Assembly: GCA_903837345.1 (NCBI GenBank)
Contig: CAILUG010000009.1
Coordinates: 1 to 64,000 of the forward strand
Source of the DNA: an uncultured Gammaproteobacteria bacterium
GTDB lineage: Bacteria; Pseudomonadota; Gammaproteobacteria; Pseudomonadales; Pseudohongiellaceae
Direction of reading: 5' to 3'
DNA: 64,000 nucleotides
Below are positions 55,884-64,000 of the stretch, piece after piece. A program made the translations under genes and the position numbers. Every line of letters begins with the position of its first letter. Position 1 is the first letter of the stretch. The notes under the pieces were generated by a model. The model saw only the letters and a program-made list of their open reading frames with translations. It searched no databases and was not told where the DNA came from.

Positions 55884-57731
55884 ATGAGTGCACTGGCCGA
55901 CATCGGGCTGGGGACGCTGTTCGCAGGCAATGCCGGCCTGCTGCAACTGACTGTGCTGCCCGGACTGCTGGCGCATGAATGGCAGGCCCGCAACAAAATC
56001 CACATGCCCGCGCTTGATTCCCTGCTGTTCATGTTTGCGTTCAGTGCAGTGGCGAGTTTTCTGCTGGTGCTGGTGTTGCAACAGTGCGGCCTGCACACAC
56101 GGGCAGTGTGGATGGCGCTGGGTTGGGCGCAGCTGGGCCTCGGCCTCTATTGGCATTTTACCAATCGCACTCCCAATACCTTGATGCGTCCCGACCTCCA
56201 GCGGTTGCCGCTGCCTGGCGTCCTGGGACTGTTGGTCTATCTGTTTTGCCTGATTGAATTGTTGCGCAGGGTGCTGGATCACTGGCCAGGTGTGCTGGAA
56301 GGCTGGGATGCCATTGTCAGCTGGAATCGCTGGGCCAAGGACTGGAGTGGTGGACACTGGCCGGCACTGACCTGGGGCTATCCACAATTGATGCCGGCCA
56401 ACTGGTCTGTACTGTATTTATGGCAAGGCAGCACCGAAATCGAATTTTTGGTGCGCATCTGGATGGGATTGTTCGCGGTTGCACTGATGGCGGTGTTTCT
56501 GGCGATGTATGCACACTGGCGACGCTGGACGCTGTTGCTGGCCGGGGCTGTCATGTCCGGGATTCTGCTTATTCCGTACCGCGAGGTGCTGGATTCAGGC
56601 TATGTGGATGTGCCATTGACGTTTGCCGTGTTGCTGACGGCTCACTGGGTCTTGCTGGCAGTGCACGATGGAACGCGTTCCGGGCGCTGGTTGCTCTATG
56701 CCACAGTCGCCACTGCGCTGGCCCTTTTGACCAAACAGGGTGGTCTGCTCGCGCTCATGATGTGGCTATGGGCCCTGTGGTGCCTGCGTGCCCAGCGGCA
56801 GTGGGTATGGCGGGCACTGGCACTGTTGCTGGTGTTGGTATTGCCCTGGTATTTGCTGGCACTGATCCACAATACCAGTGACAGCGTACTTTCCTATGTC
56901 ACACGCGAGATCTACGGCAACGAAACATTGTCAGCCAGAATGGTGCGCGCGCTCACACATACCCTGCCGGCAGTGACTGGTGTAGGCCCCAACACCAGGC
57001 TGGCAGCCGTTATCGTGTTCTTGGCGATCTGCGGGTTTGTGCTTGCGCTGCGGGATCGTTGCGGCCGCTTCTTTGCAAGCTTCGGTGTATTTGCCCTGCT
57101 GGTCTGGGCTGCCAGTTTTTCCTATGACGGTCGCAATTTGTTGCCGGCATTGCCACTGCTTTTGCTGGCAGTCGCGCATGGTTTTGGCCGCATGCAACTG
57201 ACTCCGGCCTGGCTGTCGGAATCATTGCCGATGGGAGATTTGAAGTCGTATCAGCCGTTGTACAAGCTCATCCCGATAGCGTCAGCATTGGTAATGCTGG
57301 GCACTTTGCTGCCAGCGAATATCGGGCGCTGGGAACAGCTTACCAATGCGTTGCGCAAGGCCGCAGGCAATCCGGTGCTCAATGGCATGTTGATTGATTA
57401 CGTCAATACACCGGGATTCAGCGGATATGTCTACAGCACGTATCCGTCAATGGCCGCTATTACAGAATTGCGTGGGCATTGGTTCAATGATTCTGGAGCC
57501 AGCCACATGCAGCCGGCGACGGCTGCCGCGCTGCAGGCGGGCGCTCCTTTGTGTGAGGTGGTCACCACCATACCGCGGCATGAATCCATCAGTTATGTGC
57601 TGTTGCATGATTCGGTTTATCAGGCGATGGTCAGTCAGGCGCTCGCGCAGGGAACACTGCAAACGGTTGTGTCAGTACCGGGATTGAAACTGATGCGGGT
57701 GTTGTGTCCGCATGAGCCGGCGCAACCATGA
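55884..57731 (+). CDS. Polytopic membrane glycosyltransferase-like protein
   Basis: The 615-residue protein has about 11-12 spans. An acidic first loop contains EGWDAIVSWNRWAKDW, a pattern of GT-C-fold enzymes that use lipid-linked sugars (relatives of ArnT and PMT). VLDSGYVDVPLTFAVLL follows. The C-terminal 120 residues are soluble. Transfer of a sugar onto the exported glycan or a protein is likely, donor unknown. It starts 1 bp after the ATPase gene and overlaps the next gene by 4 bp. Confidence 0.75.
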   Translation: MSALADIGLGTLFAGNAGLLQLTVLPGLLAHEWQARNKIHMPALDSLLFMFAFSAVASFLLVLVLQQCGLHTRAVWMALGWAQLGLGLYWHFTNRTPNTLMRPDLQRLPLPGVLGLLVYLFCLIELLRRVLDHWPGVLEGWDAIVSWNRWAKDWSGGHWPALTWGYPQLMPANWSVLYLWQGSTEIEFLVRIWMGLFAVALMAVFLAMYAHWRRWTLLLAGAVMSGILLIPYREVLDSGYVDVPLTFAVLLTAHWVLLAVHDGTRSGRWLLYATVATALALLTKQGGLLALMMWLWALWCLRAQRQWVWRALALLLVLVLPWYLLALIHNTSDSVLSYVTREIYGNETLSARMVRALTHTLPAVTGVGPNTRLAAVIVFLAICGFVLALRDRCGRFFASFGVFALLVWAASFSYDGRNLLPALPLLLLAVAHGFGRMQLTPAWLSESLPMGDLKSYQPLYKLIPIASALVMLGTLLPANIGRWEQLTNALRKAAGNPVLNGMLIDYVNTPGFSGYVYSTYPSMAAITELRGHWFNDSGASHMQPATAAALQAGAPLCEVVTTIPRHESISYVLLHDSVYQAMVSQALAQGTLQTVVSVPGLKLMRVLCPHEPAQP

Positions 57732-58837
57732 AGGCCGGTTCCAATCCTTCCACCTTCATTTCATATTCGCGGATAGCCGTCATTGTGCCTGCCTACAATC
57801 CCGGGCCGTCGCTGCCAACCCTGGTGAAGCAGTTGTTGATCCGCGATTTTGCCTGTGTGGTAGTGGTCAATGACGGCTCGACAGCAGAATCGCAGTGGAT
57901 ATTTGCAGAACTGGCCGCGCTGCCGCGAGTGCAGGTGTTGAATCATGCGGTCAATGCCGGCAAGGGCCGCGCACTCAAGACAGCATTCAATTACTGTTTG
58001 TTGCACCAACCCGACTTGCTCGGAGTTGTCACTGCCGATGCAGATGGCCAGCATGGTGCGCATGACATCGTTGCCATTGCTGCTACCTTGTTACAGCCTG
58101 ACATACAGGCCGAAAGCCGGCTGGTACTGGGTGTGCGCGAGTTCGATGGAACCGTTCCGCTGCGCAGCCGCTTCGGCAATACGCTGTCGCGCTGGGTGTT
58201 CAGGTTGCTCTATGGGCTCAATGTTCGCGATACCCAGACAGGTCTGCGTGGCCTGCCCATGGGATTGTTGCCACAGATGCTGCGACTGGAAGGTGAGCGT
58301 TACGAATACGAATCGTCGATGCTGATCGCAATCAGCAAAAACCAGGGCAAGTTGCATGAGCTGGTGATCGATACCATTTATCTGGATAACAACCAGAGCT
58401 CGCACTTCAACGTGTTCAGGGATTCGATGAAGATCTATTTTGTGCTGCTGCGCTTCCTGCTGTCCTCAATGTTGACCAGCTTCGTGGACTTTCTGGTGTT
58501 TTTCCTCGCCTTCACGACGACAGCAAGTCTTCCGCTCGGCATGTTGTGCGGACGCGGTGTGGCACAGGGTGTGAACTTCCTTGTCAACAAGCGGCTGGTG
58601 TTTCGCCAGCACAATGGCGGCCATGCAGTATTTGCCAGATATCTGGCATTGGTAGTGTTGATGGGACTCTTGTCATTCATGATGATCCGCGAATTGCAGA
58701 TGTGGTTCGGCCTGTCTGCGCTGGTGGCAAAGCTGCTGGCTGAATCGGTGCTGTTCGTGCTCAGTTTTTCCGTGCAGCACGATCTGGTGTTTGCAGCGGC
58801 CAATCCTGAAACCGGCACTGGCGAAAAAGCGCCATGA
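57728..58837 (+). CDS. Family 2 glycosyltransferase fused to a GtrA domain
   Basis: The 369-residue protein has an N-terminal GT2 domain (AVIVPAYNPGPSLPTLV, VVVNDGSTA, ADADGQHGAHDI, LRGLPMGLLPQML). A C-terminal GtrA-like domain of four spans follows (about residues 240-360, GRGVAQGVNFLVNKRLVF). The pairing suggests one protein that both makes and flips an undecaprenyl-linked sugar, as GtrA and GtrB do separately. The donor sugar is unknown. It overlaps genes on both sides by 4 bp. Confidence 0.88.
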   Translation: MKAGSNPSTFISYSRIAVIVPAYNPGPSLPTLVKQLLIRDFACVVVVNDGSTAESQWIFAELAALPRVQVLNHAVNAGKGRALKTAFNYCLLHQPDLLGVVTADADGQHGAHDIVAIAATLLQPDIQAESRLVLGVREFDGTVPLRSRFGNTLSRWVFRLLYGLNVRDTQTGLRGLPMGLLPQMLRLEGERYEYESSMLIAISKNQGKLHELVIDTIYLDNNQSSHFNVFRDSMKIYFVLLRFLLSSMLTSFVDFLVFFLAFTTTASLPLGMLCGRGVAQGVNFLVNKRLVFRQHNGGHAVFARYLALVVLMGLLSFMMIRELQMWFGLSALVAKLLAESVLFVLSFSVQHDLVFAAANPETGTGEKAP

Positions 58838-59484
58838 AGGCCACTGATTGGGACAAGTACTATGCACAGCCGTTTGCAGCCGCCACTCTTACCCGTCGCA
58901 TCACCACCGCAAGGCTGTTGGGCCACATGCAGCGCTGGCTGCAGACAAACAATCCTTCAATAGTGGAACTGGGCGGTGCCAACAGCTGTTTTGTCTCCGC
59001 ACTGTACCAGCAACTCAGTCCGGAGAATTATCTGGCAATCGACAACAACCGCCATGGGCTTTCGCTGCTGGCTGCGCGTTGTGCAAGCTTGCCGGGACTC
59101 TGTGTGATGGAAGATGATGTACTGAGTCCGCAGCAGCATGCGGAAGCTGATCTGGTGTTCAGTGTTGGTCTGGTCGAACACTTTGATGAAGCCGGTACTG
59201 CCAGAGCCATCGCCAACCATTACCGGTATGTTCGGCCCGGGGGCCTGGTCATCATCAGTTTTCCCACACCAACCTGGCTTTATCGCACAGTACGCTGGCT
59301 GGCTGAAGGCGCCGGCAAGTGGCGATTCCCGGATGAGCGACCATTAACCTTTGCCGAAGTTGCCACTCCCATGCTGGCCCATGGCGAGCTGCTGGCGCAG
59401 GATCTGATCTGGCCCATCATGCTGACACAGGGGCTGTGGGTCGGAAGAAAGCATCTCTCACCTGAATCAGTAACCAAAGCGTGA
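58834..59484 (+). CDS. SAM-dependent methyltransferase, glycan cluster
   Basis: The 216-residue protein has IVELGGANSCFVSALYQ as SAM loop (the second glycine is shifted relative to many families), LAIDNNRHGLSLL and LVFSVGLVEHFD. YVRPGGLVIISFPTP follows. It overlaps the glycosyltransferase gene by ATGA, so the target is probably the same glycan. Its end overlaps the convergent sulfotransferase gene by 18 bp. Confidence 0.78.
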   Translation: MKATDWDKYYAQPFAAATLTRRITTARLLGHMQRWLQTNNPSIVELGGANSCFVSALYQQLSPENYLAIDNNRHGLSLLAARCASLPGLCVMEDDVLSPQQHAEADLVFSVGLVEHFDEAGTARAIANHYRYVRPGGLVIISFPTPTWLYRTVRWLAEGAGKWRFPDERPLTFAEVATPMLAHGELLAQDLIWPIMLTQGLWVGRKHLSPESVTKA

Positions 59485-60039
59485 GACGGCCTCAGCTTCT
59501 GCTTGCAACACCCGGGCTTCCAGCTCTGGTGTGAAGATGGCGGGGTAGGCTGACTTGTCGCTGACGTTCATGGGTGGCAGCGCACGGATGGCGCCCGCAT
59601 CAAAATTTTCGCCTGCCAGATGCAGGGCATGCACCAGATCTTCGACCAGGTTTTCATAGCGGCCGATGTAGTTGATTTCATGTCCGGGTGCACCCACAAA
59701 CTCATGCAGGCTGCGGCTGTAGACACCGGGCAGTTGAGTGAGCACAGCAGTAACGAAGATCGAAAAGTCGTTGGCTTTGCACAGTTGGTCGAGATCGTTG
59801 TGCGGATCCCAGCCGTAAGTCATCTTGAATTGCCAGTAGGAGCGATAAAGGCCCAGCGGATGGCGCACAAACGCAAACTTGAATTTTTCGGGACAAGGAC
59901 AATCACTCAGGCCCGGATGATGGTTGTTGCCAACGCTGAATGCAGTGCTTGCAAGACCGGCAGCTGTAATGGCCTGCTTCACCCACGAACCGCCTGTCTT
60001 GGGGACATGCAGAAAACACGACTTCGGCAAAATCAACAC
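59467..60039 (-). CDS. Sulfotransferase family protein
   Basis: The 190-residue protein has the PAPS 5'-phosphosulfate loop CFLHVPKTGGSWVKQAI and the 3'-phosphate site FAFVRHPLGLYRSYWQFK, so it should transfer sulfate from PAPS, probably to a carbohydrate. The start is the GTG at 60039, with GGAGG seven bases upstream; the frame stays open to 60084. It is the only gene here on the minus strand between the glycan genes, and it is divergent from the GNAT gene. Confidence 0.82.
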   Translation of the reverse strand: MLILPKSCFLHVPKTGGSWVKQAITAAGLASTAFSVGNNHHPGLSDCPCPEKFKFAFVRHPLGLYRSYWQFKMTYGWDPHNDLDQLCKANDFSIFVTAVLTQLPGVYSRSLHEFVGAPGHEINYIGRYENLVEDLVHALHLAGENFDAGAIRALPPMNVSDKSAYPAIFTPELEARVLQAEAEAVSRFGY

Positions 60040-60111
60040 TTTCAAACCTCCAGCACAGCCAGCGTCGCATGATAACCTTGGCACTCAACTTTTGTCCGTT
60101 GGATAAATTGC

Positions 60112-61107
60112 GTGGACCCAGTAACTCCCGTTTCGCACCACAACCGCTTCCGGCTGGATGAAATCCGGGCCGGCAATGCGGGCGAGATGTGCCGGTTGTT
60201 CGGGCAGGTTTTCGGCAAACCCATGTCGCCGGCATTCTGGCACTGGAAATACCCGCACAGTGGCGGGCATGGCATAGGCGTGTGGGATGGCGACGAGCTG
60301 GTGGCCCACTACGGCGGTGCCGGCGTGGAAGTGGTGCTGGATGGTCAACTGGTACATGCAGTGCAAATCTGCGATGTGATGGTTTCGCCCAAAGTCCGTC
60401 AGGGTGTGCGCAAACAAAGCCCGATATTTCTCGCTACCAGCACTTTCATTGACCGCTTTGTCGGTTATGGTGAGGAGTTCCTGTTGGGTTATGGTTTTCC
60501 CAGCAACCGCGCGTTGCAGATAGCGGTGCATCTTGGGTTCTACGCAGAAGTCGGCAAGATGAGCGAACTGCGTTTTCCCAAAGTGGCTGCACGCATCAGC
60601 GATTGGCTGTATCGCTGGCAGCCGGTAGAGCCGGATCAATTCACAAGTCATGTCGGGACAGTCGATTTGCTCTGGCAACAAATGCAGCGATCCATGCCGG
60701 AGGCAGTGCTGGTGAAAAAGGATGCGGCACGCATGAGCTACCGTTTTCTGCAACATCCCGAGCATCGTTATCATATCTGGTTGTTGCAGCAGCGCTTCAC
60801 CGGCAAAACCGTTGCTGCAGTTGTGCTCAAGGAAGAAAATGACCGTATCCTGGTGATGGATATTGTCGGCGCACGCTCCAGTTTCAACCAGGTTTTGCGC
60901 CAGCTGGCGATTGCAGCAAGGCGGCGCTGGCCACAGCCGCTGGTGTTCTGGCTCAGCACAGCCTATGCCGAACAACTGCAAATTGCCGGCATGGAAACAA
61001 CGATGCTTCCGATCAGCACACCCGCCAATATCTGGACCAAGGGTCCTTCACCAGAACAGTTGATGAACCGCTGGTGGCTGACTGCAGGAGACACCGATTT
61101 TTTATGA
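60112..61107 (+). CDS. GNAT family acetyltransferase, glycan cluster
   Basis: The 331-residue protein begins with a GNAT domain (GQVFGKPMSPAFWHWKY, HAVQICDVMVSPKVRQGVRK and FLLGYGFPSNRALQIAVHLGF), with a second GNAT-like half after residue 190. Proteins of this shape are common in surface-glycan clusters; the acceptor is unknown. The start is the GTG at 60112. It overlaps the PIG-L gene by ATGA. Confidence 0.75.
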   Translation: MDPVTPVSHHNRFRLDEIRAGNAGEMCRLFGQVFGKPMSPAFWHWKYPHSGGHGIGVWDGDELVAHYGGAGVEVVLDGQLVHAVQICDVMVSPKVRQGVRKQSPIFLATSTFIDRFVGYGEEFLLGYGFPSNRALQIAVHLGFYAEVGKMSELRFPKVAARISDWLYRWQPVEPDQFTSHVGTVDLLWQQMQRSMPEAVLVKKDAARMSYRFLQHPEHRYHIWLLQQRFTGKTVAAVVLKEENDRILVMDIVGARSSFNQVLRQLAIAARRRWPQPLVFWLSTAYAEQLQIAGMETTMLPISTPANIWTKGPSPEQLMNRWWLTAGDTDFL

Positions 61108-61838
61108 CCCGAATCCAGGAACATCAACTGGTGCCGTTCCACACTGAAACCTTGCCATGCATGCAAGGCCCGTGGCTGGTTATTGCACCGCATCCGGACG
61201 ATGAAAGCATCGGTATGGGCGGCACCCTGGCCAAGGCCTCGCAAAGCGGCATATCAACACATCTGGTGGTACTCACCGATGGAGCGCTGGGTGGCTCCCA
61301 CAGCGATCTTGTACAAATCCGGCAACGGGAGGCCAAAGCCGCAGCTGATTGTCTCGGGATCAAGACCATCCGGTTTGTGGATGAGCCTGATAGAGGGCTG
61401 CTGGTGAGTGAAAGTCTGGTTCAACGTATCGCTGCCATCATCAGGGAACTCAAACCGGCAGCTGTGTTTTTCCCTGGTGTGCAGGAGTTCCATCCGGATC
61501 ATCGCAATGCGGCACTGCTGGTATGGCAGGCGCTGCAATCCCTGGGAGCAGCAGCGCCGCAGGCAATCGCTTATGAAATCACTTGCCAGAGTCCATGCAA
61601 CTGTCTGGTCGACATCAGTGCCGTTGTCCCGGTGAAAGAGCAGGCGATTGCAGCCTATCCCAGCCAGTTGAATGAAAAGAATTACTGGGAACTGGTGCAG
61701 TCACTCAACAAGCTGCGCACACTGTCCTTGCCGGCCAGTGTTGCCTGGGCCGAAGGCTTTTACTGCTTCAGCGAAGAGGAAGTGCGACTTGCGCTGGAAG
61801 AATGGGCCACACGGCGTGCGGCCATGATGCTGTCGTAA
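61104..61838 (+). CDS. PIG-L family deacetylase
   Basis: The 244-residue protein has the zinc site APHPDDESIGMGGTL and the second histidine in EFHPDHRNAALLVWQAL, the PIG-L/LmbE fold that removes N-acetyl groups from sugars. It is coupled to the GNAT gene upstream by a 4-bp overlap, so deacetylation followed by re-acylation of an amino sugar is a reasonable idea. The start is the ATG at 61104. Confidence 0.88.
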   Translation: MTRIQEHQLVPFHTETLPCMQGPWLVIAPHPDDESIGMGGTLAKASQSGISTHLVVLTDGALGGSHSDLVQIRQREAKAAADCLGIKTIRFVDEPDRGLLVSESLVQRIAAIIRELKPAAVFFPGVQEFHPDHRNAALLVWQALQSLGAAAPQAIAYEITCQSPCNCLVDISAVVPVKEQAIAAYPSQLNEKNYWELVQSLNKLRTLSLPASVAWAEGFYCFSEEEVRLALEEWATRRAAMMLS

Positions 61839-61847
61839 TCGTGCTTA

Positions 61848-61868
61848 TGACAGCAAGTCTGGCTGTCA
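61848..61868. terminator. Hairpin between convergent genes
   Basis: TGACAGC and GCTGTCA form a perfect 7-bp stem around a 7-base loop. It lies between the stop codons of the PIG-L and TolC-type genes, without a T run. It could act as a weak two-way terminator. Confidence 0.4.
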
Positions 61869-63200
61869 GCGCAAAGGCGGGGCATTCAGCAGGTCGCTGA
61901 CTTCCAGCATGTCCTTGGCCGTAAGTGTGCCGGCTTCTCGTTGCAGGATCAGTTTATATCGCAGGTAATCGTATTGGGCTTGTTGCAAATCGCGCTGGGC
62001 CTTGAACTGGTCGCGCAACGCGTTGAGCACATCCACACTGGTGACTGTGCCAAGTTCAAAGCCGCGCTTCATGGCGTTGTACGAAAGTACCATGGCTTCG
62101 GCCTGCTGTTTGGACGCCTGGATGCGGGATTCGCCGGACTTCACCTTGTAATAGGCTTGGCGTGCCCGGTCGAAAACATCCAGACTGGTCTGTTTCATCT
62201 GGTCTTCTGCTACGTTGCGGTTGTTTTCTGCTTCCCGCACTTGTGCGCGGTTGGAGCCACCTGCGAACAAGGGCATGCTGAAATTGATGCCAACATAATT
62301 GGAGTCGGTGCGCGCAATCGGGATGTTTTGATAGCCAAGATCAGTGGTTTGCCGTTGTGCAACCAGATTGACCCGTGGCATATAGGCCCCCTTGCGTTCT
62401 GAAATGACTTTGTCAGCTGCCTTCAATGCAAAGTTGCTGGCTTCTATTTGTTTGTTGTTGGCCTTGGCGCGGTCCAGCCATTCTTCCAGCGACCCCTGGA
62501 TGGGAGAGAACTCGATCTGTGCGGGCAGGCGACGCAGCCCGCCTGCATGCAGACCTGAGTTGGCTTCCAGCGAGGCCTTGCTGATATTAAGATCACTTTC
62601 AGCCGAGATACGCTCGGTTTGCACGGCCGCCAGTTGGGCCTGGGCACGGTAAAGATCGGTAATTTTGGTCAGTTGCAGTTTGTACATCTGCTGGATCTGG
62701 TTCACCTGGTTGGTAGTTGCTTCAAGTTCAGAGTCGATGGAGCCTAACGTGTCTTCTGCCAGCAGTGCCGTAAGGTAGCTATCCGCTATGACAGTCAACG
62801 TCTGCGCCAGCTGGGCATAGTATTCGGCTTCGGACTGGCTGCCTTGCAAGTAGGCCTGCTGGCGGCCGGTAAAGGCCTGCCAGTTGAACAAGACCTGGCT
62901 TAATTGCAGAGAATAATTGCGGCCATTACTGTCAACGGTCGGCTGAATACCCTGTTGATAAGAGTTCTTGGAGACACTGGCGTCCGCATTCACCTGGGGT
63001 AACAGCTGGCCATTTGCGTAGGAAATACGGGCACTACTGGCATGCCAGCGCTCTTCTGCTGCTTTAAGCGCAGGACTGTAATCGAGCGCAGAGGTAAAGA
63101 AGTCCTTGAGGGTGGAGCCGGTGGCATCTGCAGCATGTGCAACTGGAGACATGCTGAGCAGCAGGGCAAATGCAAGAGGAAGTTGTTTGAGAATCAGCAT
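61866..63200 (-). CDS. TolC family outer-membrane protein of a type I secretion system
   Basis: The 444-residue protein has a signal peptide ending VAHAA and two repeats of the outer-membrane efflux fold, rich in long helices. QLLPQVNADASVSKNSY and YMPRVNLVAQRQTTD are the matching starts of the two repeats. The subclass fits outer-membrane partners of type I secretion systems (LapE/AggA/TolC type). It lies 2 bp after the HlyD gene, so both are one transcript. Confidence 0.88.
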   Translation of the reverse strand: MLILKQLPLAFALLLSMSPVAHAADATGSTLKDFFTSALDYSPALKAAEERWHASSARISYANGQLLPQVNADASVSKNSYQQGIQPTVDSNGRNYSLQLSQVLFNWQAFTGRQQAYLQGSQSEAEYYAQLAQTLTVIADSYLTALLAEDTLGSIDSELEATTNQVNQIQQMYKLQLTKITDLYRAQAQLAAVQTERISAESDLNISKASLEANSGLHAGGLRRLPAQIEFSPIQGSLEEWLDRAKANNKQIEASNFALKAADKVISERKGAYMPRVNLVAQRQTTDLGYQNIPIARTDSNYVGINFSMPLFAGGSNRAQVREAENNRNVAEDQMKQTSLDVFDRARQAYYKVKSGESRIQASKQQAEAMVLSYNAMKRGFELGTVTSVDVLNALRDQFKAQRDLQQAQYDYLRYKLILQREAGTLTAKDMLEVSDLLNAPPLR

Positions 63201-63202
63201 AT

Positions 63203-64000
63203 TTAATCTTCCCTGAAACTGCGGGACATTCCGTCAGTAAGCGGCTTGAACAAGAGCTGGAAGAATGTGCGGGAGCCTGTCGTTATGAATACTTCCGCCG
63301 GCATGCCCGGCACCAGCGGCAAGCCGTGCAACTGCTTGATCGAGTCCGGTGACAGCTCCAGACGAGCCATGTAATAGGTGGAGCCGTTTTGTTCCGGAAT
63401 GCTGTCAGCAGAAATTGTTACGACTTTGCCTTGCAGTTTTGGCACGGTGCGGCTGTTGAAAGCGGTCAGCGTTATGTTGGCGTCCTGTCCAACGGCAACC
63501 ACATCAATATCCATCGGTGAAACTTTGGCGTCAATAAGCAGCTCATCACTCTGCGGAACGATTTCAGCAAGGATGGTGCCTGAAGGGATTACGGTGCCGG
63601 TGGTATGCACTTTCAGATTGTAGATCACACCCTTGTCAGGAGCGCGGACTTCCGCTCTTTGCACAGTGTCGGCCAGTGCGGTAATGCGATCGCGCAAATC
63701 CTTGGCCTGGGTTTGTGAATCGGACAACTGGCCTGCCACTTCGGTTTGTTCCTTGTTCCGCAGTTGCATGATTTGCAAATTCGTTTGTATCGCCTGCATC
63801 TTGGTACTGGCAATGTTCGAGGTCAGATCAGCCACTTCGCCGGTAGTTGCTGCAAAATTCCGGTCCAGCTCACGCAAACGGTTTTTGTCGGCAAAACCCT
63901 GCGCCAGCAGACTCTGGAAATCCTTCAGTTCCTCCTGGAAGGAAGCCGCCAGCTTGCTCTTGCTTTCGCGCATGGATTCAAGCCCGCCCACCCTTGTTTG
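63203..64000 (-). CDS. HlyD family membrane-fusion protein (partial)
   Basis: The visible 265 residues are the C-terminal part of a type I secretion adaptor; the N-terminus is beyond the window. A long coiled coil (residues around SKLAASFQEELKDF to RITALADTVQRAEV) is followed by the lipoyl half-motif VRAPDKGVIYNL. The beta-barrel domain then ends LVPGMPAEVFITTGSRTFF, typical of HlyD-type C-termini. The ABC transporter should lie just outside the window. Confidence 0.9.
   Translation of the reverse strand, partial: QTRVGGLESMRESKSKLAASFQEELKDFQSLLAQGFADKNRLRELDRNFAATTGEVADLTSNIASTKMQAIQTNLQIMQLRNKEQTEVAGQLSDSQTQAKDLRDRITALADTVQRAEVRAPDKGVIYNLKVHTTGTVIPSGTILAEIVPQSDELLIDAKVSPMDIDVVAVGQDANITLTAFNSRTVPKLQGKVVTISADSIPEQNGSTYYMARLELSPDSIKQLHGLPLVPGMPAEVFITTGSRTFFQLLFKPLTDGMSRSFRED

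Overview
The window is chromosomal DNA from a gammaproteobacterium, and it starts at the replication-origin end of the chromosome. The evidence is the run dnaA-dnaN-recF-gyrB beside a DnaA-box region, two perfect parS palindromes inside recF, and a gene order that closely follows Pseudomonas and its relatives: plsC-gmhB-glyS-glyQ-lpxL-type, rsmB/fmt/def, lysM-dprA-tsaC-hemF-aroE, the cox operon, znuBC/znuA and polA-engB-cytochrome c4-dsbA. I would place it near Pseudomonadales/Cellvibrionales but cannot name a genus from sequence alone.

Layout. 1-902: the end of an IS21-like element lies inside a broken IS1595-family transposase gene, directly beside the origin. 909-1263: oriC/dnaA promoter region. 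1264-7668: dnaA, dnaN, recF, gyrB. 7680-14233: phospholipid and LPS-core genes, both glycyl-tRNA synthetase subunits, a lipid A acyltransferase-type gene and rsmB. 14240-16760: an accessory island between rsmB and fmt that reads as integron gene cassettes without an integrase. It holds attC-like palindromes, four small genes of unknown role and one GNAT gene stopped by a nonsense codon. 16962-24066: fmt, def, a LysM protein, dprA, tsaC, hemF, aroE and a gamma-carbonic-anhydrase-like gene. 24161-33237: a complete aa3-type cytochrome c oxidase operon with its assembly and haem A genes. 33244-35640: a small accessory patch with a PH-domain protein, two methyltransferases and a DUF2283 pair. 35656-38303: znuBC and znuA around a probable Zur operator. 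38296-43457: polA, a candidate small RNA, engB, cytochrome c4 and dsbA. 43610-53856: a type II secretion operon in the order L-M-E-F-D-G-H-I-J-K. 53853-59484: a polysaccharide export and glycosyltransferase set joined to the secretion operon by overlapping codons. 59467-61838: sulfotransferase, GNAT and PIG-L deacetylase genes. 61866-64000: TolC-type and HlyD-type genes of a type I secretion system that continues past the window.

The genes work together in clear blocks: replication start and origin segregation; translation start and termination-side housekeeping; terminal oxidase structure, copper delivery and haem A synthesis; zinc import; and a large envelope block that pairs two secretion systems with export of a decorated surface glycan.

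The points most worth a second look are these: the integrase-less cassette cluster; a candidate sigma-E/AlgU-driven small RNA between polA and engB, where Spot 42 and ErsA sit in other gammaproteobacteria; a DNA polymerase I whose proofreading residues are gone; and a GspI pseudopilin with a long Gly/Gln-rich tail.
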